Shown piece after piece: positions 9,549 through 19,761 of a DNA stretch of 64,000 nt. Numbering within the stretch: the first letter of the stretch is position 1; the number at the start of each line of letters is the position of its first letter. The position numbers and the translations under genes were made by a program. The stretch spans positions 248,001 through 312,000 of the forward strand of contig DASRFG010000023.1 of the NCBI GenBank assembly GCA_035651655.1, read 5' to 3'. The notes beneath the pieces are model-generated. The model did no database searches, was not told where the DNA came from, and saw only the letters and a list, made by a program, of their open reading frames with translations. The stretch comes from Terriglobales bacterium (GTDB lineage Bacteria; Acidobacteriota; Terriglobia; Terriglobales; Acidobacteriaceae).

Positions 9549-10547
9549 ATGCAAGTTAACAGCGGAGCGACCTTTGCCAAACTCAGCGCCGTTTTTCTCC
9601 TGGGTTTAACGGCGTGCGCTCAAGCGGCTGAGCCAGGCAAGGCGGAGCACGGAGTGCTTGTTCGCGTGGCAACGATCTACCTCTCGCCGGACAACACATC
9701 GTCCAAAATGGCTGACGTGGAGCGCGGACGCGAGGTCGCCATCCTGGAAAAGAGCAACAAATGGATCCACGTATTGGCGACGCTTTTGGGGCAGCGAACC
9801 ACCCGAGCGATGACGGAGGAGAGCGAGAATCCCGACGAGCGCGACATTACCGGTTGGATCCTCGACAAAGGCGTGGTGCGCGCGTCAACTCCCAACGGCG
9901 ACCAGATTCTTTACGGTGCGGCGGCCGACGCCGAAGCCGAGGCCAGTCGTGCGCACGGACGCAAAGGCGCCGCTCAGGATGCTTTCTACTTGTATTCGCG
10001 GACCCAGGAATATTTTCCCAACTCGCCACTGGCCGGTGAAGCACTGTATCGTGCAGCGGATATTCGCTGGCAACTGGACCGTGAGGATGTAATGTCGCGT
10101 CCCTCCGCCCGGACAAAAGAAGCTTTCCTCCGCTCGGGCATGAACGAAGAACTGATGAAACAGGTCATGAAGAAATACCCTCATACCAAGTGGGCTGATC
10201 TGGCCGCGTTCCACCTGATTGAGAACAAGCTTTGCGGGGACTGGCAAGGCAGCGCCGATTGCCCCCGCAAAGAGGCCGAGAAATACGAGAAGTACGCCCG
10301 CGAATACCCCAATTCGACGGCTGCTCCCGAAGCCCTTTATGACGCCGCCTGGCGGCTCGCAGCCCTGATTGATATCTACAAAACCGAAGAACAGCCCAAG
10401 AAAGCTGACGAGGCCAAGGCTGATGGAATGCGGATAGCGCAGGAAATTGTTTCCAAGTATCCGCAAAGCGACTGGGGCGCGCGCGCCCAAACCCTGCTAT
10501 ACATGATGCAGCAAAACATTCCAACCTACGGCAACGCGACAGATTGA
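9549..10547 (+). CDS. Lipoprotein with SH3-like and TPR-like regions
   Basis: A 332-residue putative lipoprotein. The signal peptide ends in the lipobox LTAC with Cys23. A bacterial SH3-like segment follows (about residues 35-105, ending GWILDKGVV). The rest is helical with tetratricopeptide/YbgF-like spacing, including YPNSTAAPEALYDAA and KYPQSDWGARAQ. It begins right after the M16 homologue stop; ATG 9549 is preferred to TTG 9543. SH3 plus TPR suggests a periplasmic scaffold that binds peptidoglycan or peptides, possibly serving the M16 pair. No enzyme motif is visible. Confidence 0.7.
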   Translation: MQVNSGATFAKLSAVFLLGLTACAQAAEPGKAEHGVLVRVATIYLSPDNTSSKMADVERGREVAILEKSNKWIHVLATLLGQRTTRAMTEESENPDERDITGWILDKGVVRASTPNGDQILYGAAADAEAEASRAHGRKGAAQDAFYLYSRTQEYFPNSPLAGEALYRAADIRWQLDREDVMSRPSARTKEAFLRSGMNEELMKQVMKKYPHTKWADLAAFHLIENKLCGDWQGSADCPRKEAEKYEKYAREYPNSTAAPEALYDAAWRLAALIDIYKTEEQPKKADEAKADGMRIAQEIVSKYPQSDWGARAQTLLYMMQQNIPTYGNATD

Positions 10548-10571
10548 CGGCCGCGCCCACCCGGAGCCAAT

Positions 10572-11501
10572 TTGCACGACTACTTGCTCTCTTTTTTACT
10601 CGGCATCATCGAAGGCCTGACGGAATTTCTTCCTGTCAGCTCCACTGCGCATCTCCGGCTCTTTGAGAAATTTGTGGGCATGGACCTGGCGAGCGGATAT
10701 TGGAAGATGTACTCCATTGTCATCCAGCTGGGCGCGATCCTCTGCGTGCCAATTTATTTCCGGGAGCGCATCCGCGATTTTGTTTCGACCTTTCCCTATG
10801 GGCCTGATCGCAAGCACAGCGTTTGGAGCCATCCGCTGACGCTGACTACTGTTGCTTTTGTGGTGACGGCTGTCCCGGCATTTTTGCTGACCAAAGTGAT
10901 TGGGAAAAACCTGGAGAGCGTACACGTGATGGCGACCTCGCTCATCGTGGGCGGCGTGATTATGTGGGTGGTGGACGCGGTGTACGGAAAACCTCGACCG
11001 TTGCCGGCGGGTTCGGTAGGCGCGGCCAGCGCGGTGTCGGAGGCGAGCATAGTGGGCTTCCGCACAGAAAAAGTCGAGCAAATGAGCCTGGGACAGGCGG
11101 TCTGGATCGGCCTCTGCCAACTGTTTTCGGCAGTGTTTCCGGGGACATCGCGTTCCATGTCGACCATTACCGGCGGGCAATTGGCTGGCATGTCGCGACC
11201 AGCGGCACTCGAATTTTCGTTTTTCCTTTCCATACCTACCATGATCGCGGCCACCGGCTACGATCTCTTCAAGTCGTTGCACCACAAACCGGGCGCGACT
11301 GAAATTGGTGTCGCCCCGGCGGATGCCCACCAGTGGCTGGTGCTGGGGATTGGTTTTTTGGTTTCGTTTATCGTCGCCTACCTGGTGGTCGCGTGGTTCA
11401 TGAACTGGGTGCGCCGCCGGGGATTCGCGCCGTTTGCGGTGTATCGCATCGCGCTGGGAGTGGCAGTGCTGATTTGGACGGCGAAGGCCGCGGTGCACTA
11501 A
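10572..11501 (+). CDS. uppP: Undecaprenyl-diphosphatase
   Basis: UppP (BacA) dephosphorylates undecaprenyl diphosphate to recycle the lipid carrier for peptidoglycan and polysaccharide synthesis and can give bacitracin tolerance. The 309-residue integral membrane protein shows both signatures: EGLTEFLPVSSTAHL near the N-terminus and PGTSRSMSTI near residue 195. The start is TTG 10572, preceded by GGAG at 10563-10566. It is 24 nt downstream of the SH3/TPR lipoprotein and is probably the last gene of the M16 operon. Confidence 0.93.
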   Translation: MHDYLLSFLLGIIEGLTEFLPVSSTAHLRLFEKFVGMDLASGYWKMYSIVIQLGAILCVPIYFRERIRDFVSTFPYGPDRKHSVWSHPLTLTTVAFVVTAVPAFLLTKVIGKNLESVHVMATSLIVGGVIMWVVDAVYGKPRPLPAGSVGAASAVSEASIVGFRTEKVEQMSLGQAVWIGLCQLFSAVFPGTSRSMSTITGGQLAGMSRPAALEFSFFLSIPTMIAATGYDLFKSLHHKPGATEIGVAPADAHQWLVLGIGFLVSFIVAYLVVAWFMNWVRRRGFAPFAVYRIALGVAVLIWTAKAAVH

Positions 11502-11727
11502 CTCTCCCAACGCGACCTCCCCCCCGAGATCCCCACTTCTATTACCGAATCAGGGCCCCTGCCGCTGGCCCTAGCTTTGCTGTTTCGACCCCAATTCCGC
11601 CCAGCGGCCGTGCCTTTTCCATGTTCGCTTTCTAGTACTCTCATGTTGCGAACTTAAAAACGCTTGCCTTTCTACTGCACTCTCACTTGTGCCACCAGAA
11701 TTAGTCTTATACACTTAAGAATAGCTG

Positions 11728-11745
11728 GCGTTCTCAGGAGAACGC
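11728..11745 (+). promoter_or_regulatory. Hairpin or palindromic operator covering the Shine-Dalgarno site
   Basis: GCGTTCTC (11728-11735), AG, GAGAACGC (11738-11745) is a perfect dyad that ends one base before ATG 11746. The AGGAG Shine-Dalgarno sequence lies inside it. As RNA it would form a 7-bp stem with loop CAGG and hide the ribosome site; as DNA it could be a repressor operator. Confidence 0.5.
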
Positions 11746-12063
11746 ATGTCCAAGCGGGTTCTCTCCATCGGGTACGATGAAATGTTGCTTGAAGACCGAC
11801 ACCATTTGTTGCGGGCGGCTGGATACTATGTCACCTCAGTCCTGGCCAAGCAGGAATTGGGCACCTTGCATGATCCCGCTCTGTTTGACGCCGTGCTCAT
11901 CGGCTTTGAGGTGCAGGATCGCATGGAAATGCTGGCATGGGCCGGTAAGAACGCGCCTGGGGCCCGCGTTATCGTTCTGCCTCAGGACGAGGACCTGACG
12001 GCTGCGCTCAGAGAACTGAAGCAGGAAGTGAGAGATCTTAGCCGGGACCACCCGCACTCTTAA
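11746..12063 (+). CDS. Stand-alone degenerate response-regulator receiver-like protein
   Basis: A 105-residue protein with the alternating beta-alpha pattern of a REC domain: strand MSKRVLSIG, helix, strand YYVTSVL, strand FDAVLIGF, strand ARVIVLP. The acidic pair is missing and the phospho-acceptor position in DAVLIGF is Gly/Phe instead of Asp, so phosphorylation is unlikely. It would act as a pseudo-receiver that binds a partner. There is no output domain. A hairpin hides its ribosome site. The 244 bases upstream hold no gene. Confidence 0.6.
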   Translation: MSKRVLSIGYDEMLLEDRHHLLRAAGYYVTSVLAKQELGTLHDPALFDAVLIGFEVQDRMEMLAWAGKNAPGARVIVLPQDEDLTAALRELKQEVRDLSRDHPHS

Positions 12064-12119
12064 TCCAGAAAGACCTTACTTGCTTTTTGTTCTGAGGTTG
12101 TGACAACCTCTCCTGCCAC

Positions 12120-12491
12120 ATGGAAGAAGTTCACACCGACGATCTGAAAAGGAAACGCTTTCTTTGGGGCGTCGCGCTCGCCTGGCTCCCATCGCTTCCC
12201 TTCTTTTTGTTCGGGGTGTACAACGCCTTCAAGGGAATGGAATCGCAGAAAGCTACGGGGCTGGGTGCGGTAGCGGGGGGATGGAGCGAGGTACTCTGTA
12301 CGGTAGGCTTGGCGACGGTGTTCATAGTCCCTGCAACCGCAATCGTCTTATTAACGAGGTCATTCTCCACTGGGCACGGCACGCGCAAAATGCTGTCCCT
12401 GCTCTCCATTGCCTGGTGCGCACTGTTGCTTTCTCTGGCCGGATTTTTCGTGTGGTTATTTTTCTTCCACATGCACACCGATTTCAGATAA
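12120..12491 (+). CDS. Small membrane protein of unknown function
   Basis: A 123-residue protein with a charged N-terminus (EEVHTDDLKRKRF) and three predicted membrane segments at about 14-36, 58-80 and 92-117. The order resembles small four-helix hypothetical proteins, but no family is recognised. It stands alone between the pseudo-receiver gene and a convergent small membrane protein, and no strong Shine-Dalgarno sequence is visible. A real gene is probable from codon usage and hydrophobicity, not certain. Confidence 0.5.
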   Translation: MEEVHTDDLKRKRFLWGVALAWLPSLPFFLFGVYNAFKGMESQKATGLGAVAGGWSEVLCTVGLATVFIVPATAIVLLTRSFSTGHGTRKMLSLLSIAWCALLLSLAGFFVWLFFFHMHTDFR

Positions 12492-12547
12492 AGCACAATT
12501 CTTGCGTATCCCACCGTGGTGTTGCTGACACCAGGAGGGTCCGGGAT

Positions 12548-12742
12548 TCAGCAGCTTCGCCTCAGCAATAAAAAGCCACCAATGAATGAGAAGGTGCCGA
12601 CCACCACAGCCGTCGTCATCCCTGCCCAAAAAGCAGCGCCGGCATGAGGCTGGGTGGTAAGAAAGAAGTGCACCCCATGTCCTAGGTGCAGCGTGGTGAG
12701 TAGAACCGCAATTCCGCTGACAATGTTCAAGATTCTCATCGT
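12548..12742 (-). CDS. Small two-helix membrane protein (64 aa)
   Basis: A 64-residue protein with two hydrophobic helices (about residues 5-28 and 35-58). The frame is open upstream to 13033, but ATG 12742 is preceded by GGGGAG at the right distance, and the upstream extension is low-complexity and unlike a protein. No family is recognised. It is divergent from ftsK across a 333-bp gap. Confidence 0.5.
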   Translation of the reverse strand, partial: TMRILNIVSGIAVLLTTLHLGHGVHFFLTTQPHAGAAFWAGMTTAVVVGTFSFIGGFLLLRRSC

Positions 12743-13075
12743 GCTCCCCAGTGTACGTTGATCAATGTACTTGACGCCGGCATGAAGTTTGGCAAGGCTC
12801 GCGCGAACTATCCCCCTCCCTTCTATACCAGTCAACGACTTACCTATATTCGGACCACTCGATGTGCTGCCATTTTTTAAATAACCTACCGGGTTATTTC
12901 CTTGTACTAAGGGCTGAACGGGGCCTGTTTTGTCCCCCCCGTCACCTAACTCGTCACTAGCCTCAGAATATTTCCTTTCCCGGACTAAGGTTTTTGGCAT
13001 AATCGTCTGGCTCTGGCGTAATGCGATGCACACGGGTGAAGGTGTGTCTTTGGCTGTGGCTGAAGCGACGTCATC
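12743..13075. other. 333-bp divergent intergenic region
   Basis: Between the 64-aa membrane protein and ftsK. It should hold both promoters. The only clear structure is the palindrome at 12879-12899. No convincing ORF or RNA gene is seen. Confidence 0.5.
12879..12899. promoter_or_regulatory. 8-bp inverted repeat, possible operator
   Basis: AAATAACC (12879-12886), a 5-nt spacer TACCG, and GGTTATTT (12892-12899), a perfect dyad in the AT-rich core of the divergent region upstream of ftsK. It lacks a terminator-like U tract in a sensible place, so a protein-binding site is more likely. Confidence 0.4.
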
Positions 13076-15460
13076 ATGGAAGTGTGCCCTGCGCCTATGA
13101 GATATCTTTCAAGCGCCCTCGTGCCGACCAGCAACCGGCGGCTCAATGAGCTGATTGGGTTTTTGCTGATCGTCTCCGCGGCCCTCCTGTTCCTCGCGCT
13201 GGCGTCGTACTCGCCGCTCGACCCCTCGTTCAACAGCGCGTCTTCTCTCACCAGCTCGCACGCCGCCCGCAACTGGATTGGCATTGCCGGCGCCATCGCC
13301 TCCGACCTGTTTCTGCAATTCTTTGGCATCGGAGTGTTCATCCTGCCGTTTGTGCTGGCCATGCTGGGGGCGCGCTGGTTCCGCTCGCGGCGAACTTCGT
13401 CGCCGATTGCCAAAGCCATGGGAGCGGTATGGCTGCTGGCATTTGTGCCGGCGCTCCTAGCGCTGCTGCCCGGTCACCTGCGCTGGCGGCACGAGATTCC
13501 AGTGGAAGGGTTGCTGGGCCGGGTGATGGGCGATTTTCTGATCCATTACCTGAACCTGATCGGCGCTTACATTATTTCGATCACGGTGATTGCGGTGGCG
13601 CTCTACCTCTCCACGGCGTTTTCTTTCAGCGCGATGCAGGTGTGGCTACCGTCGCATTTTGGCTTTGCCATTGCGCTGTGGGAGCGCTGGAAAGACTGGC
13701 GCACCGCCAAGCGCAAAGAGAAGCTGCAGAAGGAGCTTGACCGGCGGCGCGCTGCCAAGCCGGTGGTAACGGCGCAACTGGTCCCGGGCAAGCAGACAAC
13801 AATGGTTGGGAAATCGGGTATCGACCGCGAAGACGAAGAGGAGCGGCGCTCAGAGGCGCTTTCGCGCCATGCGGCGCAGGTGCTGGGAACCGAACCGGCT
13901 GAGCCGCAGCCGGAGCCAGAACCCGAGGTGGCAGAGCGTGCCGACGCATCCGCCCAGCCCAAGACGACGCTGCCGCGGATCGCCGGCGGGTACAAGCTGC
14001 CTTCGAGCAGTCTATTGCATCGTCCGGACGAACAGCAGGTCATTGACGAAGACGAACTGAAGATGCTGGCCCAGATGATCACCCAGAAGTACGCCGAGTT
14101 CGACGTGCATGGGCAGGTGACGCAGATCAATCCCGGGCCGGTGGTGACCACGTTTGAATTCAAGCCGGAAGCGGGTATCAAGTACAGCCGCATCATCAGC
14201 CTGACCGACGATCTGTGCCTGGCGCTGCGGGCGGAGAGCATCCTGGTGGAGCGCATGCCGGGGAAATCAACGGTAGGCATTCAGGTCCCGAACCGGCAGC
14301 GCGAGACCATCTGGCTGCGGGAGATGATCGAGTCGCAGGAGTACGCGGCGTGCCAGTCGAAGCTCACCCTGGCCATGGGCAAGGACATCAATGGGCGAAT
14401 CACAGTGGCGGACATGGGCACGATGCCGCACTTGCTGATCGCGGGCTCAACCGGCGCGGGCAAGAGCGTGGCCATCAATGCCATGATCATGTCTATGCTG
14501 TATAAGGCGACGCCGGAGCAGGTGCGGCTGATTCTGGTGGATCCGAAGCGGCTGGAGCTGGGCAATTACGAAGGCGTGCCGCATCTTTATACGCCCATTA
14601 TCACCGAGCCAAAGTTGGCGGCGAACGCATTGCGCAACGCGGTGCGGGAGATGGAGCGCCGGCTGAAGCTGCTGGCGCAAAAGGGCGTCCGCAATATTGA
14701 CCAGTACAACCATCTTTTCGACGAAGATACGCCTAGCCTTTTTGACGAAGGCTCAGAAGAGCGGCCATTGCCATATATCGTGATCATTATTGATGAACTG
14801 GCCGACCTGATGATGCTCGACCAGAGCAACGTGGAAGAGTCCATTACCCGGCTGGCACAGATGGCGCGCGCGGTGGGAATTCACCTGGTGCTGGCGACGC
14901 AGCGGCCCTCAGTGGACGTTATTACCGGGCTGATTAAGGCGAATTTCCCCGCGCGAGTTTCGTTCCGGGTGGCGACCAAGGTAGATTCGCGGACGATTCT
15001 CGATGCGAACGGGGCGGAAGCACTGCTGGGACGCGGCGACATGCTGTATTTGCCGTCGGGCTCGGCGCGGGTGCACCGTCTGCACGCGCCTTTTGTCACG
15101 GAAAAAGAGATTGCGGCGGTGGTGGAGTTTTGGCGCTCGCAGGGAACGGCGGAATATCAGCAGGCATTTCTGGAGGCGCCGAAAGAGGAAGGCGAGGCGA
15201 GCGCTGCGGGTGACGGGGGCGAAGAAGGAGAGGCGGAACACGATCCGATGTACGAAGATGCCGTGCGGCTAGTGCTGGAGTTTGGCAAGGCCTCCACTTC
15301 CCTGCTGCAGCGGCGGCTGCGGATCGGCTATGGACGGGCCGCACACCTGATTGATCTGATGGAGCGCGATGGAATCGTGGGCGCTGCGGACGGGCCGAAG
15401 CCGCGCGAAGTACTGAAGCGTCCGAACTGGATCAGCGAAGTGGAAGAGAGTATGAGGTAG
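13076..15460 (+). CDS. ftsK: DNA translocase FtsK/SpoIIIE
   Basis: A septal DNA pump that clears chromosome termini at cell division. The 794-residue protein has four N-terminal membrane helices (about residues 22-190), a shorter than usual acidic/Pro-rich linker (about 200-330), then the RecA-like motor with Walker A GSTGAGKS near 460 and Walker [14 protein letters not shown] near 570. A C-terminal winged-helix gamma domain (about 725-785) recognises KOPS-type polarity sites (motif [17 protein letters not shown]). ATG 13076 and ATG 13097 are both possible starts. It is monocistronic; a strong hairpin lies downstream. Confidence 0.93.
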   Translation: MEVCPAPMRYLSSALVPTSNRRLNELIGFLLIVSAALLFLALASYSPLDPSFNSASSLTSSHAARNWIGIAGAIASDLFLQFFGIGVFILPFVLAMLGARWFRSRRTSSPIAKAMGAVWLLAFVPALLALLPGHLRWRHEIPVEGLLGRVMGDFLIHYLNLIGAYIISITVIAVALYLSTAFSFSAMQVWLPSHFGFAIALWERWKDWRTAKRKEKLQKELDRRRAAKPVVTAQLVPGKQTTMVGKSGIDREDEEERRSEALSRHAAQVLGTEPAEPQPEPEPEVAERADASAQPKTTLPRIAGGYKLPSSSLLHRPDEQQVIDEDELKMLAQMITQKYAEFDVHGQVTQINPGPVVTTFEFKPEAGIKYSRIISLTDDLCLALRAESILVERMPGKSTVGIQVPNRQRETIWLREMIESQEYAACQSKLTLAMGKDINGRITVADMGTMPHLLIAGSTGAGKSVAINAMIMSMLYKATPEQVRLILVDPKRLELGNYEGVPHLYTPIITEPKLAANALRNAVREMERRLKLLAQKGVRNIDQYNHLFDEDTPSLFDEGSEERPLPYIVIIIDELADLMMLDQSNVEESITRLAQMARAVGIHLVLATQRPSVDVITGLIKANFPARVSFRVATKVDSRTILDANGAEALLGRGDMLYLPSGSARVHRLHAPFVTEKEIAAVVEFWRSQGTAEYQQAFLEAPKEEGEASAAGDGGEEGEAEHDPMYEDAVRLVLEFGKASTSLLQRRLRIGYGRAAHLIDLMERDGIVGAADGPKPREVLKRPNWISEVEESMR

Positions 15461-15798
15461 GCAGGGGCAGTCCCCAGTTTTCGAGTTTTCCACAGAGTCA
15501 CTTACGGTCGTGACTCGGGTCACTGCGTTGAATTGTTTTCTGCAGCACAATCGGAACAATCGTCACACGGATTGCGGCCCAGTTGATGGCTCCGGACGCG
15601 GCATGGCGCGTGCCACGTAGCGGCTGTTCACGCCAGTGCTTGCGGCCCAACGAATGCCACCGTGCTGGTCCCACGGGGGAGAGCGGCACGGTCAAGGAGT
15701 TGGTAGCGTGGGCTGTCCACGCGACCAGCTCCCTGGCGTTTTGAGAGCACAGTCCGCTCCCAGGAGAATGGGTAGTGCTCGGTCCTGCACTTTTCGGA
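15461..15798. other. 338-bp convergent intergenic region
   Basis: Between the ftsK stop and the stop of the exported phosphoesterase. One reading frame is open on the minus strand but its translation is Arg/Ala-rich and unlike any family. The only structure is the hairpin at 15696-15732. Confidence 0.5.
15696..15732. terminator. Long hairpin between convergent ftsK and phosphoesterase
   Basis: GGAGTTGG at 15696-15703 pairs with CCAGCTCC at 15725-15732 (one G-T wobble), and the inner GCGTGG (15706-15711) pairs with CCACGC (15717-15722). One mismatch (A15705/G15723) and a 5-nt loop remain. CGTTTT follows on the plus strand. It is likely a transcription end for ftsK and perhaps for both genes. 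Confidence 0.5.
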
Positions 15799-16743
15799 TT
15801 ATTTGAAGAACTCACCCATATCGGGAGCGATGGCCGAGAGGCCGGGCAAGTCGGCCGCGCCGCTGCTTTCCACCAGCAGCCGCAGCGTGCTGGGATGCTG
15901 AAAGAAAGTCTGCGATTTGAAGGACTTCTTGACCCTTGGACCGGCCACAATGGCTGCCACGTGACCGCCTCCAAACCGCAGGTCGCTGGCGAAAGATTCG
16001 TCAAAGACAATCACCAGTAACCCATCCTGTTGAAAGGCCGGGCTGGAAATCAGCGGGCCGATGTTGGAACGCAGCCAATTGTCTGCATTCGAGAGTCGGA
16101 CAGCATCGGGACAGTTCTGGGTGCCGTCCGGACAATCGTGGGCGCTGTGCTGCGCGTCCGGCACGATAAAAGAGAAATTCGGCAATGTTCCGTTGGTCTG
16201 ATCGGCAGCAAACTGGGTAAATGGCACAAGATTGGCAACTTGCACGGCGCTATTTCTCACGTCGCTGAAATAAGAAGCCGGATTGTGCCGCTCGAGGTAG
16301 GGATAAGCATCAGGCCCGGTGTAGCCGACACCAGGCAAGCTCTGTGCATATGACTTCCAGGTCTTGCCCGCGGAGATGAGCTCGCGGACGATGTTGTCGT
16401 CGTTCACGATACCGCTGAACGAGTCGGGGACGGGCAGGAGATCTTGCGTGATTATTTTGCCGGTGGTCAATAAAAAGTAGTTGTTAATTGAAGGATGCAG
16501 ATTGGCGAAATAGTTAGTCGCCAACCCGTACTGATTGGCCAAACTATTTAGAAACGGCATCGCCGTACTGCCGATCACGCTAGAGTAGCTGTGGTTTTCT
16601 TCGACTACAAAGAAAACGTGCTTAACCGCCTGCGGAGGCGGAGGGCTGCCGCCTGGTGAGGTCAGGCCCTTCACGCCGCCACAACCGGTACCCAAGCAGA
16701 CTGCCAACAGAGTCAATAAAAACAGTTCGAACGTATGTCTCAC
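15799..16743 (-). CDS. Exported phosphoesterase (phospholipase C / acid phosphatase-like lipoprotein)
   Basis: A 314-residue lipoprotein: signal peptide with lipobox LGTGC and Cys21, a proline linker, then the alkaline-phosphatase-superfamily phosphoesterase fold shared with phospholipase C. The metal-binding Glu-Asn motif is VVEENHSY near residue 50; later metal ligands are VPDAQHSAHD near 200 and VFDESFASD near 250. The substrate may be phospholipid, phosphate ester or nucleic acid. It is a distant relative of the tandem pair at 53-57 kb but lacks their InlB-type N-terminal domain and leader motif. Confidence 0.8.
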   Translation of the reverse strand: MRHTFELFLLTLLAVCLGTGCGGVKGLTSPGGSPPPPQAVKHVFFVVEENHSYSSVIGSTAMPFLNSLANQYGLATNYFANLHPSINNYFLLTTGKIITQDLLPVPDSFSGIVNDDNIVRELISAGKTWKSYAQSLPGVGYTGPDAYPYLERHNPASYFSDVRNSAVQVANLVPFTQFAADQTNGTLPNFSFIVPDAQHSAHDCPDGTQNCPDAVRLSNADNWLRSNIGPLISSPAFQQDGLLVIVFDESFASDLRFGGGHVAAIVAGPRVKKSFKSQTFFQHPSTLRLLVESSGAADLPGLSAIAPDMGEFFK

Positions 16744-16878
16744 ATTCAGCTCCCTGAAGCTATGTCACACTTAACCTGTTAAGAGTTAGAGCCAGAGTGT
16801 GTGGAGAAAGTTGTCATGGGGGGCGGAATGCGGGACCTTCTCTGCGGTAAATCGGGAGTAGCCGGTATGCGGAGTGGC

Positions 16879-17739
16879 TCAATCGAAGAAAAGCTTCATA
16901 CAAAAGACACTGCCGCCGGACTTTTCAAACTCCGAGGTATCAACCACTACGGGCGTCAGGCCTTCTTTTTTCAGAGCTGCGGCGACGCATTCTGTCAGGT
17001 GGGAGATGATGAACCTGCCATTTGCGACGGTCCCGTTGCACGCGAACCCCAAGCCATCTTCCCGATCTATTTCGTAAATGCGGGGAAAAGCGCCGCGAAT
17101 GGTGGCCAAAGCAGCTGGGGAAAATCCACCAGGGTGAATCATGACTGCTCCGGGCTTTAGTGGGGAGAAGCAGGTGTCAAGGTGATAGAAATAAGGATCC
17201 ACAAGCTGAAGCGGAGTCACAGGAATCTCGACCTGGCGCATGGCGTCAGCAAATTTCTCTACGCCGCCGCGCGAAGAGCGGTAGCCATAGCCAGCCCAAA
17301 TCCGTGACCCGTCGGCGTCCCAGAGCAAGTCTCCATGGCCCTCGAGGAATTCGTCCCCGAGATCCAGATCTATGATCTGGTATCCGCGAGCCCTGAACCA
17401 TTCGACAAAATACGGCACCTCGAGACGGCGGGAGGCAAAGCGCATTTGGCTGGGGACGGCGAACTTGCCGTGTTTGGGGGAATGTCCCACGAATATCTGA
17501 TTGGCAGTAAACACCATGTCTTCCAGATTTGGGACAGGATCAATGGTGTGGGTCACAAAGCCGGCGTCGTCGAATGCACGGCGGAGAGCATCCCATTGCG
17601 CCAACGCCTTCGCATGGTCAACCGGCGGCGCATCTTTCATGTACGGATTGGTAATGCCACGGACTTCAAAGTAAGTCGGCGGACAGAGGAGGACGCGGGG
17701 CTTTGATTTATGTTTCTTCGCTCTCACGCAGTTTGGCAA
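16879..17739 (-). CDS. Amidinotransferase / arginine deiminase superfamily enzyme (arginine dihydrolase-like)
   Basis: A 286-residue guanidine-modifying enzyme with the alpha/beta propeller fold of DDAH and arginine deiminase. Visible are the N-terminal [10 protein letters not shown] strand, an [11 protein letters not shown] motif with Asn80, the catalytic His in [10 protein letters not shown], and the nucleophilic Cys280 in [12 protein letters not shown]. The Asn of FTAN, where deiminases have Asp, recalls cyanobacterial ArgZ/AgrE arginine dihydrolase (arginine to ornithine + NH3 + CO2). That assignment is from memory of the family and moderate. The start overlaps the acs 3' end by about 30 nt (ATG 17739) or 20 nt (GTG 17727). 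An ornithine cyclodeaminase gene lies 5 kb away. Confidence 0.72.
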   Translation of the reverse strand: MPNCVRAKKHKSKPRVLLCPPTYFEVRGITNPYMKDAPPVDHAKALAQWDALRRAFDDAGFVTHTIDPVPNLEDMVFTANQIFVGHSPKHGKFAVPSQMRFASRRLEVPYFVEWFRARGYQIIDLDLGDEFLEGHGDLLWDADGSRIWAGYGYRSSRGGVEKFADAMRQVEIPVTPLQLVDPYFYHLDTCFSPLKPGAVMIHPGGFSPAALATIRGAFPRIYEIDREDGLGFACNGTVANGRFIISHLTECVAAALKKEGLTPVVVDTSEFEKSGGSVFCMKLFFD

Positions 17740-19687
17740 TGACGCTCAAGTCCTCAAGCGTAGTCACGTCGCCTTTGACCTCGCCGCTGCTGGCCAGCTC
17801 GCGCAGAAGACGACGCATGATCTTGCCGGAGCGGGTCTTGGGCAAAACGTCGGAGAAGCGAATATCGTCTGGCTTAGCGAGGGCACCAATTTCTTTTGCC
17901 ACCCAGCGGCGCAGTTCTTCTTTGAGTTCGGGCGAGGGAGCATTCCCCTGCTCCAACGTGACGAAAGCGGAAATTGCCTGACCTTTTACATCATCGGGGC
18001 GACCGACGACGGCGGCTTCAGCCACCTTGGGATGAGCCACCAGCGCTGACTCCACTTCCATCGTGCTCAAGCGGTGGCCAGCCACGTTGATGACGTCGTC
18101 TACGCGGCCCATGATCCAGAAGTAGCCGTCCTTATCTTTGCGAGCGCCGTCGCCAGTGAAATAAATATTGGGAATTTCCGACCAGTATTGTTTGACGTAG
18201 CGGTCGGGATCGCCGTAGATGGTACGCAGCATCGCAGGCCAGGGCTTCTTGATCACCAGATACCCGCCTGAGCCCAGCGGAACCGGCTTGCCTTCGCGGG
18301 TGACCACGTCAGCGGCTACACCTGGAAATGGGCGGGTGGCCGAACCGGGCTTGGCGGAAATCGCCCCCGGCAGCGGAGTAATCATCATCATGCCAGTCTC
18401 GGTTTGCCACCAGGTGTCCACGATGGGGCAACGGTTGTGGCCGATGACGTCGCGATACCACATCCAGGCTTCCGGGTTGATGGGCTCGCCGACTGTACCC
18501 AGCAGCCGAAGGCTGTCGAGCTTGTGACGGCGTGGCCATTGCTCGCCCCATTTAACAAAGGTGCGGATCGCGGTAGGAGCGGTGTAGAAAATCGTGACCT
18601 GATGGCGGTCAATCATGTGCCAGAACCGGTCGGGCTCGGGATGGTTCGGCGCTCCCTCGTACATCAGGGTGGTGGCGCCGTTCTGCAGCGGACCGTACAC
18701 AATGTAGCTGTGTCCCGTGACCCAACCGATGTCGGCAGTACACCAATAGGTGTCTTCGTCCTTCAAATCAAATACCAGCTTCGTGGTGATGTAAGTGCCG
18801 ACGGAATAGCCGCCGGTGGTGTGGACCACGCCCTTGGGTTTACCGGTGGTGCCCGAGGTGTAAAGAATATAGAGGGGGTGTTCGGCGTCGAGCGGCTCGG
18901 CGGGACAGATCGCGTTGGTCTCGCCCGCCATCAACTCGTGCCACCAATGATCGCGACCGGGCTCCATGTGGACTTTACTTCCGGTGCGACGATAGACGAC
19001 TACACTTTTCACTGAGGGGCATGAGGGCAGCGCCTCGTCGACCGCCTTTTTCAGCGGAACTTCGGAGCCACGGCGGAACCCGCCATCTTGCGTGATGACA
19101 GCGCTGGCTTGAGCGTCGGTGATGCGATCCACTAGAGCGTTGGCAGAAAAACCTCCGAACACAACCGAGTGCACCGCTCCGATCCGCGCGCAGGCCAGCA
19201 TCGCAATCGGCAGTTCCGGTACCATGCCCATGTAAATTGCCACCCGGTCGCCTTTGGCAACTCCGAGTGACCTCAGAACATTGGCAAAGCGCTGTACCTC
19301 AGTGTGCAGCTGCTGATAGGTAAGGGTGCGGGTGTCACCAGGCTCACCTTCCCAGATAATGGCGGCTTTGTTCTTGCGCCAAGTAGCGACATGGCGATCG
19401 AGGCAGTTATAGGAAAGATTGATTTGGCCGCCAACAAACCACTTCGCCCAGGGCGCTTTCCACTCCAGAACCTTTTCCCAGGGTTTGAACCAGTGTAGAT
19501 CGCGGGAAATTGCTCCCCAGAATGCTTCGGGATCAGAGTCCGCCAAATCGTAGAGGCGGTGGTATTCCTCCAAACTGTTTACATGCGCCTGGCGGGCAAA
19601 TTCAACTGGAGGAGGAAAACTGCGGCTCTCCTGGAGGACGGAGTCAATGTTGGATTGTGGCTGGACGGTGGCTGCATCTTGGGGCAT
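17708..19687 (-). CDS. acs: Acetyl-coenzyme A synthetase
   Basis: Acs activates acetate to acetyl-CoA through acetyl-adenylate. The 659-residue protein shows the ANL-superfamily P-loop [10 protein letters not shown] at 277-286, the aromatic signature DTWWQTETG near 415, the hinge motif [10 protein letters not shown] near 510, and the regulatory/catalytic lysine in [12 protein letters not shown] near 630, the usual target of protein acetylation. It is about the family's standard length. Its 3' end overlaps the downstream amidinotransferase start, so the two are likely co-transcribed. The alcohol dehydrogenase gene lies 74 nt upstream in the same direction. Confidence 0.95.
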   Translation of the reverse strand: MPQDAATVQPQSNIDSVLQESRSFPPPVEFARQAHVNSLEEYHRLYDLADSDPEAFWGAISRDLHWFKPWEKVLEWKAPWAKWFVGGQINLSYNCLDRHVATWRKNKAAIIWEGEPGDTRTLTYQQLHTEVQRFANVLRSLGVAKGDRVAIYMGMVPELPIAMLACARIGAVHSVVFGGFSANALVDRITDAQASAVITQDGGFRRGSEVPLKKAVDEALPSCPSVKSVVVYRRTGSKVHMEPGRDHWWHELMAGETNAICPAEPLDAEHPLYILYTSGTTGKPKGVVHTTGGYSVGTYITTKLVFDLKDEDTYWCTADIGWVTGHSYIVYGPLQNGATTLMYEGAPNHPEPDRFWHMIDRHQVTIFYTAPTAIRTFVKWGEQWPRRHKLDSLRLLGTVGEPINPEAWMWYRDVIGHNRCPIVDTWWQTETGMMMITPLPGAISAKPGSATRPFPGVAADVVTREGKPVPLGSGGYLVIKKPWPAMLRTIYGDPDRYVKQYWSEIPNIYFTGDGARKDKDGYFWIMGRVDDVINVAGHRLSTMEVESALVAHPKVAEAAVVGRPDDVKGQAISAFVTLEQGNAPSPELKEELRRWVAKEIGALAKPDDIRFSDVLPKTRSGKIMRRLLRELASSGEVKGDVTTLEDLSVIAKLRESEET

Positions 19688-19761
19688 TCAGAGGCCTCGG
19701 ATCGAAGATCAGGAGACGCGCAACCCGCAATGGTACAACGGAAGGAGCGGGTTTGGCAGGG

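Noticed and set aside
12743-13033. Long N-terminal extension of the 64-aa membrane protein
   Set aside because: Low-complexity and across a clear intergenic palindrome; ATG 12742 has a good SD.
15498-16010. Minus-strand frame of 170 codons overlapping the exported phosphoesterase
   Set aside because: Its N-terminal half is a shadow of the real gene, the rest is Arg/Ala-rich without family similarity, and no ribosome site is seen.
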